DNA from: WJMB01 sp964581465
GTDB taxonomy: Bacteria > RBG-13-66-14
Length of the DNA stretch: 64,000 nucleotides
Reading direction: 5' to 3'
Assembly (NCBI GenBank): GCA_964581465.1
Contig: CAZOOP010000012.1
Span: 20,486 to 84,485, forward strand
Part shown: positions 16,417 through 25,211 of the stretch, piece after piece
Position numbering within the stretch: position 1 is the stretch's first letter
Layout: every line of letters starts with the position of its first letter
Notes under the pieces: model-generated
The model's input: only the letters and a program-made list of their open reading frames with translations
Databases searched by the model: none
What the model was told of the DNA's origin: nothing
Position numbers and translations under genes: made by a program

Positions 16417-17700
16417 ATGAACAAGATCACCGAGGTTCGCGCCCGGGAGATCCTGGATTCCCGCGGCAACCCCACCGTCGAGGTCGAGGTGGCCTTGAGT
16501 GGCGGCGCCCGGGGCCGGGCCGCCGTCCCCTCCGGCGCCTCGACGGGCGAGTACGAGGCCGTCGAGCTGCGCGACGACGACAAGAACCGCTACCGGGGCA
16601 AGGGCGTGCTCAAAGCCGTCGAGAACGTCAACGGCCCCATCGCCGGCGCCCTGACCGGGATGAGCGTCGAGCGTCAGGAGGAGCTGGACCTGGTCCTGCT
16701 GGACCTCGACGGCACCGACAACAAGGCCAAGCTCGGCGCCAACGCCATCCTCGGCGTCAGCCTGGCCTGCGCCCACGCCGCCGCCGCCCTCCACGGACTG
16801 CCCCTCTACCGCTATCTGGGCGGCACAGCGGCCCATCTGCTGCCCGTGCCGATGCTCAACATCCTCAACGGCGGTGCCCACGCCGACAACAACGTCGACA
16901 TCCAGGAGTTCATGATCTGCCCCGCCGGCTTCGACAGCTTCGCCGAGGCCCTGCGCTGCGGCGCCGAGGTCTTTCACCAGTTGGGCGCCGTCCTCAAGGG
17001 ACGGGGACTCAGCACCAACGTCGGCAACGAAGGCGGCTACGCTCCCGATCTGGGCTCCAACGCCGAGGCCTTCGAGACCATCCTCGAAGCAATCGAGGCA
17101 GCCGGCTATGAGCCCGGCGAGCAGGTCTGGCTGGCCGTCGACGCCGCCGCAAGTGAGTTCCATTCCGGCGATCGCTACAATCTCGACGCCGAGGGTAAGA
17201 AGCTGACCGCCGTGGAACTGATCGAGCTCTACCGGAGCTGGATCGACAAGTACCCGATCATCTCCATCGAGGACGGCCTGGCCGAAGACGACTGGGACGG
17301 CTTCGTCCGCATGTACGAGCTCCTCGGCGACGAGGTCCAGACCGTCGGCGACGACCTCTACGTCACCAACGTCGAGCGCCTGCGCAAGGGCGTCGAGCTC
17401 GGCGCCACCAACTCCATCCTCATCAAACTCAACCAGATCGGTAGCGTCTCCGAGACCCTGGAGACGATGAACACCGCCTTCCGCGCCGGGATGACCTGCG
17501 TCGTCAGCCACCGCTCCGGCGAGACCGAGGACGTCTCCATCGCCCACCTGACCGTGGCGACCAACGCCGGGATGATCAAGACCGGCGCGCCGAGCCGCTC
17601 CGAGCGCACCGCCAAGTACAACGAGCTGCTGCGCATCGAGGAACACCTGGGCGACGCCGCCGAGTTCGCCGGCCCCGACGCCTTCAACGCCGTGGTCTGA
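16417..17700 (+). CDS. eno: Enolase
   Basis: 427 residues, full length. Converts 2-phosphoglycerate to phosphoenolpyruvate in glycolysis. Visible motifs: ARGRAAVPSGASTGEYEAVE (mobile loop), NVGNEGGYAPDL (catalytic Glu), the metal-binding SIEDGLAEDDWDGF, LIKLNQIGSVSET (catalytic Lys) and SHRSGETEDVSIAHL (substrate-binding SHRSGE). ATG has AAGGAG nine bases upstream. A strong stem terminator follows the stop, so it is a single-gene unit. Confidence 0.98.
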   Translation: MNKITEVRAREILDSRGNPTVEVEVALSGGARGRAAVPSGASTGEYEAVELRDDDKNRYRGKGVLKAVENVNGPIAGALTGMSVERQEELDLVLLDLDGTDNKAKLGANAILGVSLACAHAAAALHGLPLYRYLGGTAAHLLPVPMLNILNGGAHADNNVDIQEFMICPAGFDSFAEALRCGAEVFHQLGAVLKGRGLSTNVGNEGGYAPDLGSNAEAFETILEAIEAAGYEPGEQVWLAVDAAASEFHSGDRYNLDAEGKKLTAVELIELYRSWIDKYPIISIEDGLAEDDWDGFVRMYELLGDEVQTVGDDLYVTNVERLRKGVELGATNSILIKLNQIGSVSETLETMNTAFRAGMTCVVSHRSGETEDVSIAHLTVATNAGMIKTGAPSRSERTAKYNELLRIEEHLGDAAEFAGPDAFNAVV

Positions 17701-17753
17701 GCCGACGCGGCGGGGTCGTTTCGCAGCCGATTGCGAGCAGTGAGCACTACGAA

Positions 17754-17803
17754 AACCGCGGGGAGGCGCGCTCGCCGAATGGCGACGGCGCCCCGCGGTT
17801 TGA
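17754..17803 (+). terminator. eno terminator (bidirectional)
   Basis: AAACCGCGGGG ... CCCCGCGGTTT stem with a GC-rich inner stem (GGCGCGCTCGCC / GGCGACGGCG), lying between the convergent eno and 17816 genes. Confidence 0.7.
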
Positions 17804-17815
17804 TGATTAATCCAG

Positions 17816-18655
17816 CTAGATAGTATCCGGGCTTTTATGATGCCAGGCTAATGCTTCTGTTAATGCCTGCCATCCACAAGAATAACAACTATATACACTA
17901 TATCTTGGCATTGTATAGCCATCTATATTTACATCTTCTTCAATATGAAACGCCCATCGGCTCGTGGGATGGTATACATTATTGGTATATTTCATTTTCA
18001 TTTCATTCCAGTTTTTGATATGCAATATAGGTATATACGCCAAAAATCCTTTTATATACTCATTATAGTCTCGTGAATTTTTTTCAGGAGCGATCTGTAT
18101 TTCCTTACCTGAATCAGTTATAGCATATATCATATTAGTTTTATATAGCAAATTAACGTATATATTTTTATTTGCTGTTGAATTGTTTCCCCACAATGAC
18201 ACCGTATCATCCTCATTAACGCTAGGTAGCAAATGAAATATTGCACAAAATGGATTCATAATTTTGCGTGGATTTATGATTAGTAGATAACAATGTCTTG
18301 TTGCATTTGTTGCATTTTTTATTATACCACTACTATATATGTCCCCATAACTCCACAGTTGATGAGCTTCATCAAAAATCTCTATAAATCTTATATAGCT
18401 ATTGAATACTTCTATATTGGTGTCACCACATAGTTCAACCGAATGTATAAACGCCATATAACGTGTTTCCCCATTCTCAAGTTCAATCTTTTCCGGTTGA
18501 CTGTAGGTGCAGTCTGGTAAGCTACTGCTGCAATACTCCAACAACTCGATGATCTCATCCATACCGGCGTACTCCGCCTCTTCGGCAACGGCGGAGAAAA
18601 CGGAGACGAGAAGAAAGATAGCAACAAGCATGGAAAGGTCAAACCGGCTGGACAT
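17816..18655 (-). CDS. AT-rich exported protein of unknown function
   Basis: 279 residues. A signal peptide (MSSRFDLSMLVAIFLLVSVF, cleavage near SAVAEEA) precedes a mature protein with many Asn, Ile, Tyr and ten Cys. Clusters such as CSSSLPDCTYSQ and SVYSCYSCGW suggest disulfides. No family recognised. ATG at 18655 has GGAG upstream (CGAGGAGTAACA). The mature part is far more AT-rich than neighbouring genes, whereas the signal-peptide codons are closer to the host average. That could reflect an acquired gene, perhaps fused to a resident signal sequence. Convergent with eno. Confidence 0.55.
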   Translation of the reverse strand: MSSRFDLSMLVAIFLLVSVFSAVAEEAEYAGMDEIIELLEYCSSSLPDCTYSQPEKIELENGETRYMAFIHSVELCGDTNIEVFNSYIRFIEIFDEAHQLWSYGDIYSSGIIKNATNATRHCYLLIINPRKIMNPFCAIFHLLPSVNEDDTVSLWGNNSTANKNIYVNLLYKTNMIYAITDSGKEIQIAPEKNSRDYNEYIKGFLAYIPILHIKNWNEMKMKYTNNVYHPTSRWAFHIEEDVNIDGYTMPRYSVYSCYSCGWQALTEALAWHHKSPDTI

Positions 18656-18860
18656 TGTTACTCCTCGGGTAGGTAAATAGCCTTGACTGAATGGGTTAGC
18701 TGTAGCCAACCACCCTACCTGTTCAGAGTCATCAGTTATCGATTTTACTCACCTTCATTAGTAATAACCATAGCATACTCTCCAACGTATGTCAATACGA
18801 TAATCACTCCGCTTCGATTCCGCCTCACGGGCCGTCAGCGTCCCGGCCGCCGCCTCCCCC

Positions 18861-18889
18861 TTGGCATCCCGCCCAGGCTGGGCTATACT
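18861..18889 (+). promoter_or_regulatory. Sigma-70-like promoter
   Basis: TTGGCA (18861-18866), 17-bp spacer, TATACT (18884-18889), 65 bp upstream of the lipoprotein start at 18955. Confidence 0.6.
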
Positions 18890-18954
18890 AAAGCAAGTTG
18901 AGAAAGACCAAGTAGTCAGCATTCATCAGTCAGCGAGTCATGACAGGAGGAGCC

Positions 18955-19575
18955 ATGCCGACCCTCGACAGCCTGTTGATCGCCGTCGTTCTGCTGCTGC
19001 TGGCGGGTTGCGCCGGCGGCGAGGAGGAGCCCGTGAACGAGGTCCCGACCATGCCCGACCTCGAGCGCCTGCCGCCGGCGGCCATCGAGGACTACGGCGA
19101 ATCCGGCGTCTTCGAGGAGCTGACCTTCGACGGTGAAGAGGTCCTCGTCGCCCGGGTCTGGACCGACGAGCTCCAACAATCGCCCTTCTCCCAGCGCCCC
19201 TGCGCCTACTGGTGGCGCGAGGTCGGCTATTTCGACGGCGAGGTGATCCACCACATCGAGACGGTCATCTCGAAGAACGAGCTTTGGGTCGAGGTCGACG
19301 GCAAGCTGATCGAGGTCGGCCAGGCCAAGCGCGGGATGCGGCCGCAGTACGTCGAGACCTTCGCCGCCGGTGAGGAGCCGGAGCACATGGCCCACGTCGA
19401 CTGGGCCTACTGGGAGTTCCCCGAGGCGACCTACGAGGAGTGGACCCTGGAGCAGGGCGGGCTGTACCGCATCCGCGTCGAGGTCTTCGGCTCGGCCATC
19501 GAGGCCCCCGAAGAGGAAGGCGGCGTGATCTACGAGACCTACTACCACTACACCTTCCTCGGCCCGGCGGAGTAG
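18955..19575 (+). CDS. Lipoprotein of unknown function
   Basis: 206 residues. Lipobox LLLLAGC gives the acylated Cys at about residue 19, followed by an acidic linker (GGEEEPVNEVP). The rest is Glu/Trp/Tyr-rich without membrane segments, for example RPCAYWWREVGYFDG and VDWAYWEFPEATYEEWTLEQ. No family recognised. ATG at 18955 has AGGAGG seven bases upstream; an in-frame ATG at 18940 has no ribosome-binding site. Probably a periplasmic anchored protein transcribed alone. Confidence 0.65.
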   Translation: MPTLDSLLIAVVLLLLAGCAGGEEEPVNEVPTMPDLERLPPAAIEDYGESGVFEELTFDGEEVLVARVWTDELQQSPFSQRPCAYWWREVGYFDGEVIHHIETVISKNELWVEVDGKLIEVGQAKRGMRPQYVETFAAGEEPEHMAHVDWAYWEFPEATYEEWTLEQGGLYRIRVEVFGSAIEAPEEEGGVIYETYYHYTFLGPAE

Positions 19576-19738
19576 TTTGGAATTGCCGCGATACGCTTAC
19601 ATATTCATGAGCGCCAAGGGGGCGGACCAACAGGTCCGCCCGCGATAATTTCAATCAGCAAGTATTGTAGCGGGATAGCTCGTTCTCCAGCTCGCCGCCA
19701 ATACCGGCGGCACAGGAAAACGCCGCTGTCGCCGCCGG

Positions 19739-19770
19739 TGGAGAGATGCCTCTGCAAAGCATCTCTGAGC
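19739..19770. terminator. Hairpin in the 19.6-19.85 kb gap
   Basis: AGAGATGC-CTCTGCAAA-GCATCTCT stem. It lies between the lipoprotein gene and the convergent glycosyltransferase gene and may end either transcript; no strong T-run. The region also holds a GGGCGGACC/GGTCCGCCC palindrome at 19618-19642. Confidence 0.4.
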
Positions 19771-19855
19771 CTACTTCAGCCGTGTTGGTCAGGCTGGAGA
19801 TCGGACGCTTGCGATTGCTTCGGTGAGACTGCTCGGTGGAAACGCGGTGGCGCGA

Positions 19856-21883
19856 CTACTCACCCGCCGCCAGCTCGGCCAGGGCGGCGGACCAGACCCT
19901 CCAGTCGCCCTCGGCGGCCCCTTGAACGGCGGCTTCCCAGAGTCCCTGTTGATCGTTCTCCAGCAGCGCCAGCTCGTAGCGCAGGGCGGCGGTCCAGCGG
20001 GCCTGCTCGAGACCCTCGCGTAGCAGCTCGACGGCCCCGTCGCGGTCGTCGGCGGCCAGGGCGATCCGGGCCAACACCAGATGAGCGGTGGGCTCGCCGG
20101 GGTCCCTCTCCAACGCCGCGACGGCGTGCTTGCGGGCGTTGAGGCTGTCGCCGAGTTCGAGGAACAGCGCGGCCAGCTCGGCCCGCAGAGCGGCTCCGGC
20201 CCAGGGTTGGGCGGCGGCCTCCTGGAGAGTGCCCAGGGCGGCCCAGTCGTCGCCCTTGCCGCGCAGGGCCTGGGTGGTCAGCGAGGCCAGGCGGTCCGGG
20301 TCCAGCCGGGCGCCGCGCAGCAGCTCCAGCTCGGCCAGGGCGGCGTCGTAGTCTTCCAGCGCCAACAGGGCCTGGACCAGGTTGAGCCGCGCCGGGGCCA
20401 TCCCCGGGCTCTCCGCGAGGGCCAGGCGCTGGTACTCGACGGACTCGGCGTAGGCGCCCCGGGCGTAGGCCTCGGAGCCCAGGTTGTTGTAACCGACGGC
20501 AAGGTTATCGTAGGCGTGAATCTCGCGGGGGGCGCGTAGGGCCGCCCAGGTGAGGAAGACCAGCAAAGGCGCGGCGAGGACGACCCCCCAGCGCAGGCGG
20601 CGTCTGCGCTTCCAGCCGCCCCGCCGCAGCAGGCGCACCCAGTGGACCACGCGGTGCACGAAGAGCCCGGCGCCGATGATCACCAGCGGCGTTACAACGA
20701 CACGGAATCGGGCGGTGACGAAGAAGGGCAGCAGACCCAGGAAGTAGGTCAGGGCGACGACGCCGAGCACCTGGGCGCCGCGTCGGCGGCCGAAGATCAG
20801 CCCGGCGACGCCCAGGGGCAGCAGCAGGTAGAGGCTCAGCCAGGGCAGGCGCAGCAGCGGGACCGACTCGGCCTCGAAGTAGTAGTTCTCGACCTGGGGG
20901 AACTCGTAGCCGTTAAGGTACAACAGGGCGCGCTTGAGGCTCAGGGCGACGATCCGCCCGGGATCGGCCCGCCACAGCTCGCCGAAGCGCCCGTACCAGT
21001 AATCGTCGACCTCGCCCGGCGTCACCTCGGAACCCAGCTCGCGCTCGGCGGGCAGCCGGGCGGTGAAGTCCATGGCGTAGGTGGTCGGATCGTAGGGCCG
21101 GTAAAGCCCGGTGGCGCCGCTTTGGTTGCCCAGGTAGAGGTTCAGTCCGCCGTTGGTGGAGAGCAGGACGAAGTCGCCCTCGGCCAGGCTGTTGACCAGG
21201 GTGACCGGGGCCACGACGACCACGGCGGCGCCGACGAGCAACGCCAGCTCGGCGAAGGCCCGCCGTCGGTTCTTCTTAAAACGCTTGAAGAAGAGGTAGA
21301 GCCCCAGGGCGGCGGCGGGCAGGACCAGTGTACCGTGGGCCAGGGCGGCCAGGGCGAAGACGGCGCCGATCAACGCCGAGCGCGGGAGCCGGGGGTCTTG
21401 TCGCTGGCGTACCGCCAGGTAGACCCCCAGAGTGACCAGGAATACCGACAGCGTCGAGGGCAGCAGCAGAGTCTCGAAGAAGAAGAGCTGGTGATAGAGG
21501 GCGGCGGCGACGAGCACCCCCAGGGCCCACCAGCGCGGCAGCAGACGCCGGGCCGTCAGATAGACCAGCAACAGGGTGCCCAGACCGAGGAGGAGCTGCA
21601 ACACCCGCACGGCCCAGTAGGTCCCCGGGAACAGGGCGTAGGCCCCGCCGATGAAGAGCTGGTAGAGCGGGCTCATGAAGAAGGGCGACTGTGGACCCTC
21701 TCCCCCCGCGACGGCCAACCCCTGGGTATGGTAATAACGCTCGTCGAGGCCCAGGTAGTCACCGTAGGGACCCTCGGCGAGCTGCCCCAGCAGGATCAGA
21801 CGCAACGCCAGGGCCGCCAGCAGGACCAGGGCGACCCACAAGCGCTCGTCGCGCAACAGGTTGCGGAGTCGGCTCTCAGGCAC
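19856..21883 (-). CDS. GT-C (family 39-like) membrane glycosyltransferase with TPR tail
   Basis: 675 residues. Residues ~15-420 contain about ten hydrophobic helices and the first-loop acidic motif in GDYLGLDERYYH, typical of glycosyltransferases that use dolichyl- or undecaprenyl-linked sugars. The soluble C-terminal ~220 residues carry TPR-like repeats (NNLGSEAYARGAYAESVEYQ, LVQALLALEDYDAALAELEL, AELAALFLELGDSLNARKHA). It probably transfers sugar to a lipid carrier or envelope glycan, the TPR part mediating assembly. It is last in a three-gene minus-strand operon and overlaps the preceding deacetylase-like gene by 8 bp. Donor and acceptor are unknown. Confidence 0.75.
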   Translation of the reverse strand: MPESRLRNLLRDERLWVALVLLAALALRLILLGQLAEGPYGDYLGLDERYYHTQGLAVAGGEGPQSPFFMSPLYQLFIGGAYALFPGTYWAVRVLQLLLGLGTLLLVYLTARRLLPRWWALGVLVAAALYHQLFFFETLLLPSTLSVFLVTLGVYLAVRQRQDPRLPRSALIGAVFALAALAHGTLVLPAAALGLYLFFKRFKKNRRRAFAELALLVGAAVVVVAPVTLVNSLAEGDFVLLSTNGGLNLYLGNQSGATGLYRPYDPTTYAMDFTARLPAERELGSEVTPGEVDDYWYGRFGELWRADPGRIVALSLKRALLYLNGYEFPQVENYYFEAESVPLLRLPWLSLYLLLPLGVAGLIFGRRRGAQVLGVVALTYFLGLLPFFVTARFRVVVTPLVIIGAGLFVHRVVHWVRLLRRGGWKRRRRLRWGVVLAAPLLVFLTWAALRAPREIHAYDNLAVGYNNLGSEAYARGAYAESVEYQRLALAESPGMAPARLNLVQALLALEDYDAALAELELLRGARLDPDRLASLTTQALRGKGDDWAALGTLQEAAAQPWAGAALRAELAALFLELGDSLNARKHAVAALERDPGEPTAHLVLARIALAADDRDGAVELLREGLEQARWTAALRYELALLENDQQGLWEAAVQGAAEGDWRVWSAALAELAAGE

Positions 21884-23414
21884 GGGGAGCCTCCAGGTAG
21901 CGCCCCGGCTCCAGGGGCAGGTGGCGGTCCGGCGCGGTTGAGAAGGTCACGCTCAGGGGTCGGTCCCCCTGGTGGATCAGGCGCCCGCCGTGGACGGTCA
22001 GTCCCTCGGCGGAGCGGGCCAAGTCGACGAGCTCCCGGGGCGCGACGGTGCGGGCGCCGTTCTCCCGCGCCCAAGCCAACGCCCGGACGTAGACCTCGCC
22101 CCATCCGGGGTGGGCCGGGCCGAAGACGCGTTGGTGCCAGAGCAGGCTCAGGCAGGCTCCGGCCTCGCGGCCCGCCTTGAGGTGCGGCAGCAAGCGCTCC
22201 CAGGCCGCCTCGACCTCGACCGTGGCAGCGCCCCAGGGGCGGAAGAGAGCGCCGTCCATCACCGTCAGCGGCAGCTCGAAGAGTCTCAGGGGACGCTTCG
22301 ACGCGTGGTTCCAGGGCCGGTAGGGTCCGCCGGTGCTCAGCCGCCAGCCCGGTTCATCGGCGAAACCCAGGCTGGCGTCGTACTCCAGTTCGGCCGCTTC
22401 CAGGGCGGCCAGGTCGGCGGGGCCGCGCAGACGCAGGTAGTGTGCCCGACCGCCGAAGCTTTCCAGGCCGGTCAAACGCCGCAGCTCTTCGGCCTCGTCG
22501 CGCAGCAGCTCAGGGTTTCCGGCGCTCAAATAGCCGTAGTGATGGCCGACCTCCTGCCCCGTGGCCAGCAGCTTCTCCAGCACTTTGCGATTGCGGGAGA
22601 GCCGGTAGTCGGGGTCGTGGGGGCCGCGGCGGCCGGGGTGAAGGTAGTAGCTCCCCGGGTCCGGGGCGTCGGCGGCGATGCAGTGCTCCAGGCGACGGTG
22701 GCGGTCGGGGCGGCGAAGCAGGCCCAGCATCCGCCGCCCGGCGCGCAGTCGCTCGCCGCTGAACCTCAAAGCCCCTGCGCTGATCAGTCGTAAGGCCCGC
22801 CCCAGACTGCGCTCGCCCAGGGAGTCGACATCGTGGGTCAGCGCCACGGACCAGGCCGCGCCATCAGGGTGCCGCCCGACCCGGGCGACGACGCCCTCGA
22901 GAGCCAGGACGGCGGCCAGGAAGACCCCCCAGTCCTCCAGCCGTGGACCGTCGTAGAAGACCGTCGGCGTTCGGGAGAGCCCCCGGGACAACCGGCCGTG
23001 CCCATCGCGACGCCGGGGATACTCAAGCTCCTCAATCTGGCCCAAGAGGTACCAGGTCGTGGCGACGGGGTCCACGGCGCAGCGCACCACGCCGCCGTCC
23101 AGGGTGATGCGGGGGCGTCTGCCCCCGTCGACGTAGAGTGGTTTCCCCGCCGGGTTTTCCCGTGAATCAAAGAGGGCGTGAAGCTGCCTAGGCCAAGGGA
23201 ACCTGCCCGGTGGCTCGCCGACGCGGGTGAGCTCGATCAGGCGCGGCTCCGACTCCACGGACGGGCTGATCGTCACTTCCGCCAACTCGCCGTAGCCCAA
23301 CCGCGAACCCCAGACGGCGGCGACACCGCCCAAACGCAGCAGCTCGCCCAGGGCGTAGCTGGCCCTTTCGGCGTTCAATCCGCCGGGGGCCGTGGTGATG
23401 TGAATCTCAACCAT
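21876..23414 (-). CDS. DUF7033-type polysaccharide deacetylase-like protein
   Basis: 512 residues. The N-terminal ~180 residues resemble the DUF7033 domain. The central part is like NodB carbohydrate esterases: SVALTHDVDSLG (THDVD, Asp/metal site), GQEVGHHYGYLSAGN (HxxxH-like) and ESFGGRAHYLRLRG, ending with LSLLWHQRVFGP. The C-terminal ~50 residues may form a small beta domain. Predicted to deacetylate an envelope polysaccharide. ATG at 23414; it overlaps the FemAB-like gene by 8 bp and the glycosyltransferase gene by 8 bp, so translation is probably coupled. Confidence 0.7.
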   Translation of the reverse strand: MVEIHITTAPGGLNAERASYALGELLRLGGVAAVWGSRLGYGELAEVTISPSVESEPRLIELTRVGEPPGRFPWPRQLHALFDSRENPAGKPLYVDGGRRPRITLDGGVVRCAVDPVATTWYLLGQIEELEYPRRRDGHGRLSRGLSRTPTVFYDGPRLEDWGVFLAAVLALEGVVARVGRHPDGAAWSVALTHDVDSLGERSLGRALRLISAGALRFSGERLRAGRRMLGLLRRPDRHRRLEHCIAADAPDPGSYYLHPGRRGPHDPDYRLSRNRKVLEKLLATGQEVGHHYGYLSAGNPELLRDEAEELRRLTGLESFGGRAHYLRLRGPADLAALEAAELEYDASLGFADEPGWRLSTGGPYRPWNHASKRPLRLFELPLTVMDGALFRPWGAATVEVEAAWERLLPHLKAGREAGACLSLLWHQRVFGPAHPGWGEVYVRALAWARENGARTVAPRELVDLARSAEGLTVHGGRLIHQGDRPLSVTFSTAPDRHLPLEPGRYLEAPRA

Positions 23415-24348
23415 GGCGCAGGAGTCCGCCCAGGCGGCGCGTCAACCGCAGCGCCGGGCGGAAGACTTTGTGGGTCATCAAATAAGGCAGCAGGCGTCCG
23501 CCGAAACCACGCTTGAAGCGGCAGATCGCCGGGGTGTTGGCGCCGACGTAATCCAGCCCGCGATCCTCAGCGGCCAAGCCTTCCATCACATGGTGGACAA
23601 GCAGTGTCGGGGCTCCGTCGCCCCGGCCCTCCGGGTCGCGGGCGGCCAGGGCGTAGTACCCGGCACCCTCGTCCTCGACCAGCAGCAGTGCCGCCGAGAG
23701 ACTACCGTCACAGCGTCGGGCCTCGATGACCTCGCCCCGCCGTCCCAGAGCCTCCGCCAGCTCCCGCGAGGCGGCAGGCAGACCGGCACGGCCCATCGCT
23801 CGCCGATAGAGGTCGTCCAACCCGGCGATCTCCCCGCCGCTGCGCACCTCCAAGCCCAATCCCCGGGCCTTCTTCAACTGTCGCCGTGTCGCCGAGTCGT
23901 AGTCCGCCGGATCCGCCGACTCCACCACGTAGGTATAGCGCGGGGTGACCCGCCAGCCGCGCTGGATGAAGGGCCGGGCGTCGATCACCGCCGGTGGATG
24001 GATCAGGCGGGCCTCGATGACACCGCGCCGGGTCAAGAACTCATCCACCGATCCGACCAGGGCGTCCCAGCGTGACTCGGTCTTGCCCGCCGCACCGCCG
24101 GGACTCGGCGTCGGATAGAGGCCCCAGTACTGCGCCAGCACGGGGACGACCGCCCGCCTACGCTGGATGAACAGCGGCAGCGCTGCCCGCAGCTCCTGAC
24201 CGACGTAGACGCCCCACAGCTCCGTTGAAGAAGGCTCGACCTCGCGCAGCGCCTCAACGAAACCGTCGAGATACCACGCGCCGATCCCCGTGAAGTCGAG
24301 GTCCTTCAACTGCTCCAATTCCAGCGGCTTGAGTGTCGGTCGGGCCAA
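23407..24348 (-). CDS. FemAB-like GNAT acyltransferase
   Basis: 313 residues. Tandem GNAT-like folding is suggested by ALPLFIQRRRAVVPVLAQYW, the central YVVESADPADYDSATRRQLK-KARGLGL segment (typical of FemAB-like proteins in exopolysaccharide clusters) and RGDGAPTLLVHHVMEGLAAE near the acyl-donor site. It probably transfers an acyl or aminoacyl group to an envelope sugar. The chosen start is TTG at 24348, preceded by AAGGAAAGG; longer frames run through the palindromic repeat at 24395-24587 and would translate it. First gene of the operon with the deacetylase-like and glycosyltransferase genes. Confidence 0.65.
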   Translation of the reverse strand: MARPTLKPLELEQLKDLDFTGIGAWYLDGFVEALREVEPSSTELWGVYVGQELRAALPLFIQRRRAVVPVLAQYWGLYPTPSPGGAAGKTESRWDALVGSVDEFLTRRGVIEARLIHPPAVIDARPFIQRGWRVTPRYTYVVESADPADYDSATRRQLKKARGLGLEVRSGGEIAGLDDLYRRAMGRAGLPAASRELAEALGRRGEVIEARRCDGSLSAALLLVEDEGAGYYALAARDPEGRGDGAPTLLVHHVMEGLAAEDRGLDYVGANTPAICRFKRGFGGRLLPYLMTHKVFRPALRLTRRLGGLLRHG

Positions 24349-24394
24349 GAGCTGCCTTTCCTTTGCTGCTCCGACGATTCCGGCTTGCCCCCAC

Positions 24395-24587
24395 GCCGCC
24401 GTAGACCCCGGCAAATGGGGCAGGAAACAAACACTGGTCGGCGCCGGCGTTGGCACGTTTCTTGCGGAGGCGGACACCGAGACTGGATAATCAGCGCCCC
24501 CTGGCGCAAGAAACGTGCCAACGCCTCCCCGATGGTGTTACCCGGAGCGCGGGCGCGATTGGGCCCTTTGCCGGGGTCTTCGGCGGC
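24395..24587. repeat. Nested double palindrome with convergent sigma-54-like motifs, copy 2
   Basis: Inner arms 24446-24465 (GGCGTTGGCACGTTTCTTGC) and 24506-24525 (perfect reverse complement), 40-bp loop. Outer arms 24395-24421 and 24561-24587 are complementary at 23 of 27 positions (core GACCCCGGCAAA). It fills the space between the divergent FemAB-like and thpR genes, about 50-60 bp from each start. The loop appears to be in the opposite orientation to the other copies. Confidence 0.85.
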
Positions 24588-24647
24588 TTGCCCGCGGGGC
24601 CGGGAGCCTGCTAGACTTGGCGTCGAGTCTGGCGGAAAGGAGAACCG

Positions 24648-25211
24648 ATGCGCCTGTTCATCGCCGTGGAGATACCGGCGGACGCGCGTGAGAGATTGGC
24701 CGAGGTGGGAGCGTTTTCCCGGGAGCGGTCCTGGCGCTGGGTCGCCCCGGAAAACGTCCACCTGACGTTGAAATTTTTGGGCGAGGTCGAACCGGAGCTC
24801 CAGGCCGAAATCAGGGCGGCGCTCGTCGGGGCGGCGGCGTCGACAGCGCCCTTCGAGGCGGCCCTGGCCGGTCTGGGCACGCTCCCCAGTGGTCGTCGTC
24901 CGCCCCGGGTGCTCTTCGCGGACCTGAGCGCCGGTCACGCCGGGCTGGGAGAGCTCCGGCGCGCCGTCGAGGCGACGTTGGAGCCGCTGGGTTTTCCGAA
25001 GGAGGGGCGGCCTTTCCGGCCCCACGCCACCCTGGCCCGGGTGCGTCGGGGGAGCCGGCCTCGGGACGTCGCCGAGTTGCGCTGGCGCTTCGCCGGGGTC
25101 GAGTTCGGCCGCTGGGAATGTGCGCGGGCGACGCTCTTCGAGAGCGTGCTCGGTCGCGGCGGCCCCCGTTATTCGGTGCTCGACGAGTTCCCGCTGGGGG
25201 GCTCGGATTGA
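24648..25211 (+). CDS. thpR: RNA 2',3'-cyclic phosphodiesterase (LigT family)
   Basis: 187 residues, the family length. Two HxTx motifs form the active site: VHLTLKFLG (~residues 43-51) and PHATLARVR (~125-133). The N-terminal MRLFIAVEIP is the conserved first strand. The family opens 2',3'-cyclic phosphates to 2'-phosphates in RNA. ATG has AAGGAG upstream. Its last 43 bp overlap the end of the convergent SDR gene. Confidence 0.9.
   Translation: MRLFIAVEIPADARERLAEVGAFSRERSWRWVAPENVHLTLKFLGEVEPELQAEIRAALVGAAASTAPFEAALAGLGTLPSGRRPPRVLFADLSAGHAGLGELRRAVEATLEPLGFPKEGRPFRPHATLARVRRGSRPRDVAELRWRFAGVEFGRWECARATLFESVLGRGGPRYSVLDEFPLGGSD

Noticed and set aside
16255..17646. 463-residue open frame antisense to enolase
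   Set aside because: Mirror of a highly conserved gene; no domain, no ribosome-binding site.
20642..22180. Long plus-strand Gln/Gly-rich frame opposite the glycosyltransferase and deacetylase genes
   Set aside because: Spans two real minus-strand genes and has biased composition only.
24349..24477. N-terminal extension of the FemAB-like protein through the palindrome
   Set aside because: It would translate the repeat (SARNVPTP); the same peptide string arises from the other palindrome copies in non-coding DNA. A TTG with AAGGAAAGG at 24348 is preferred.
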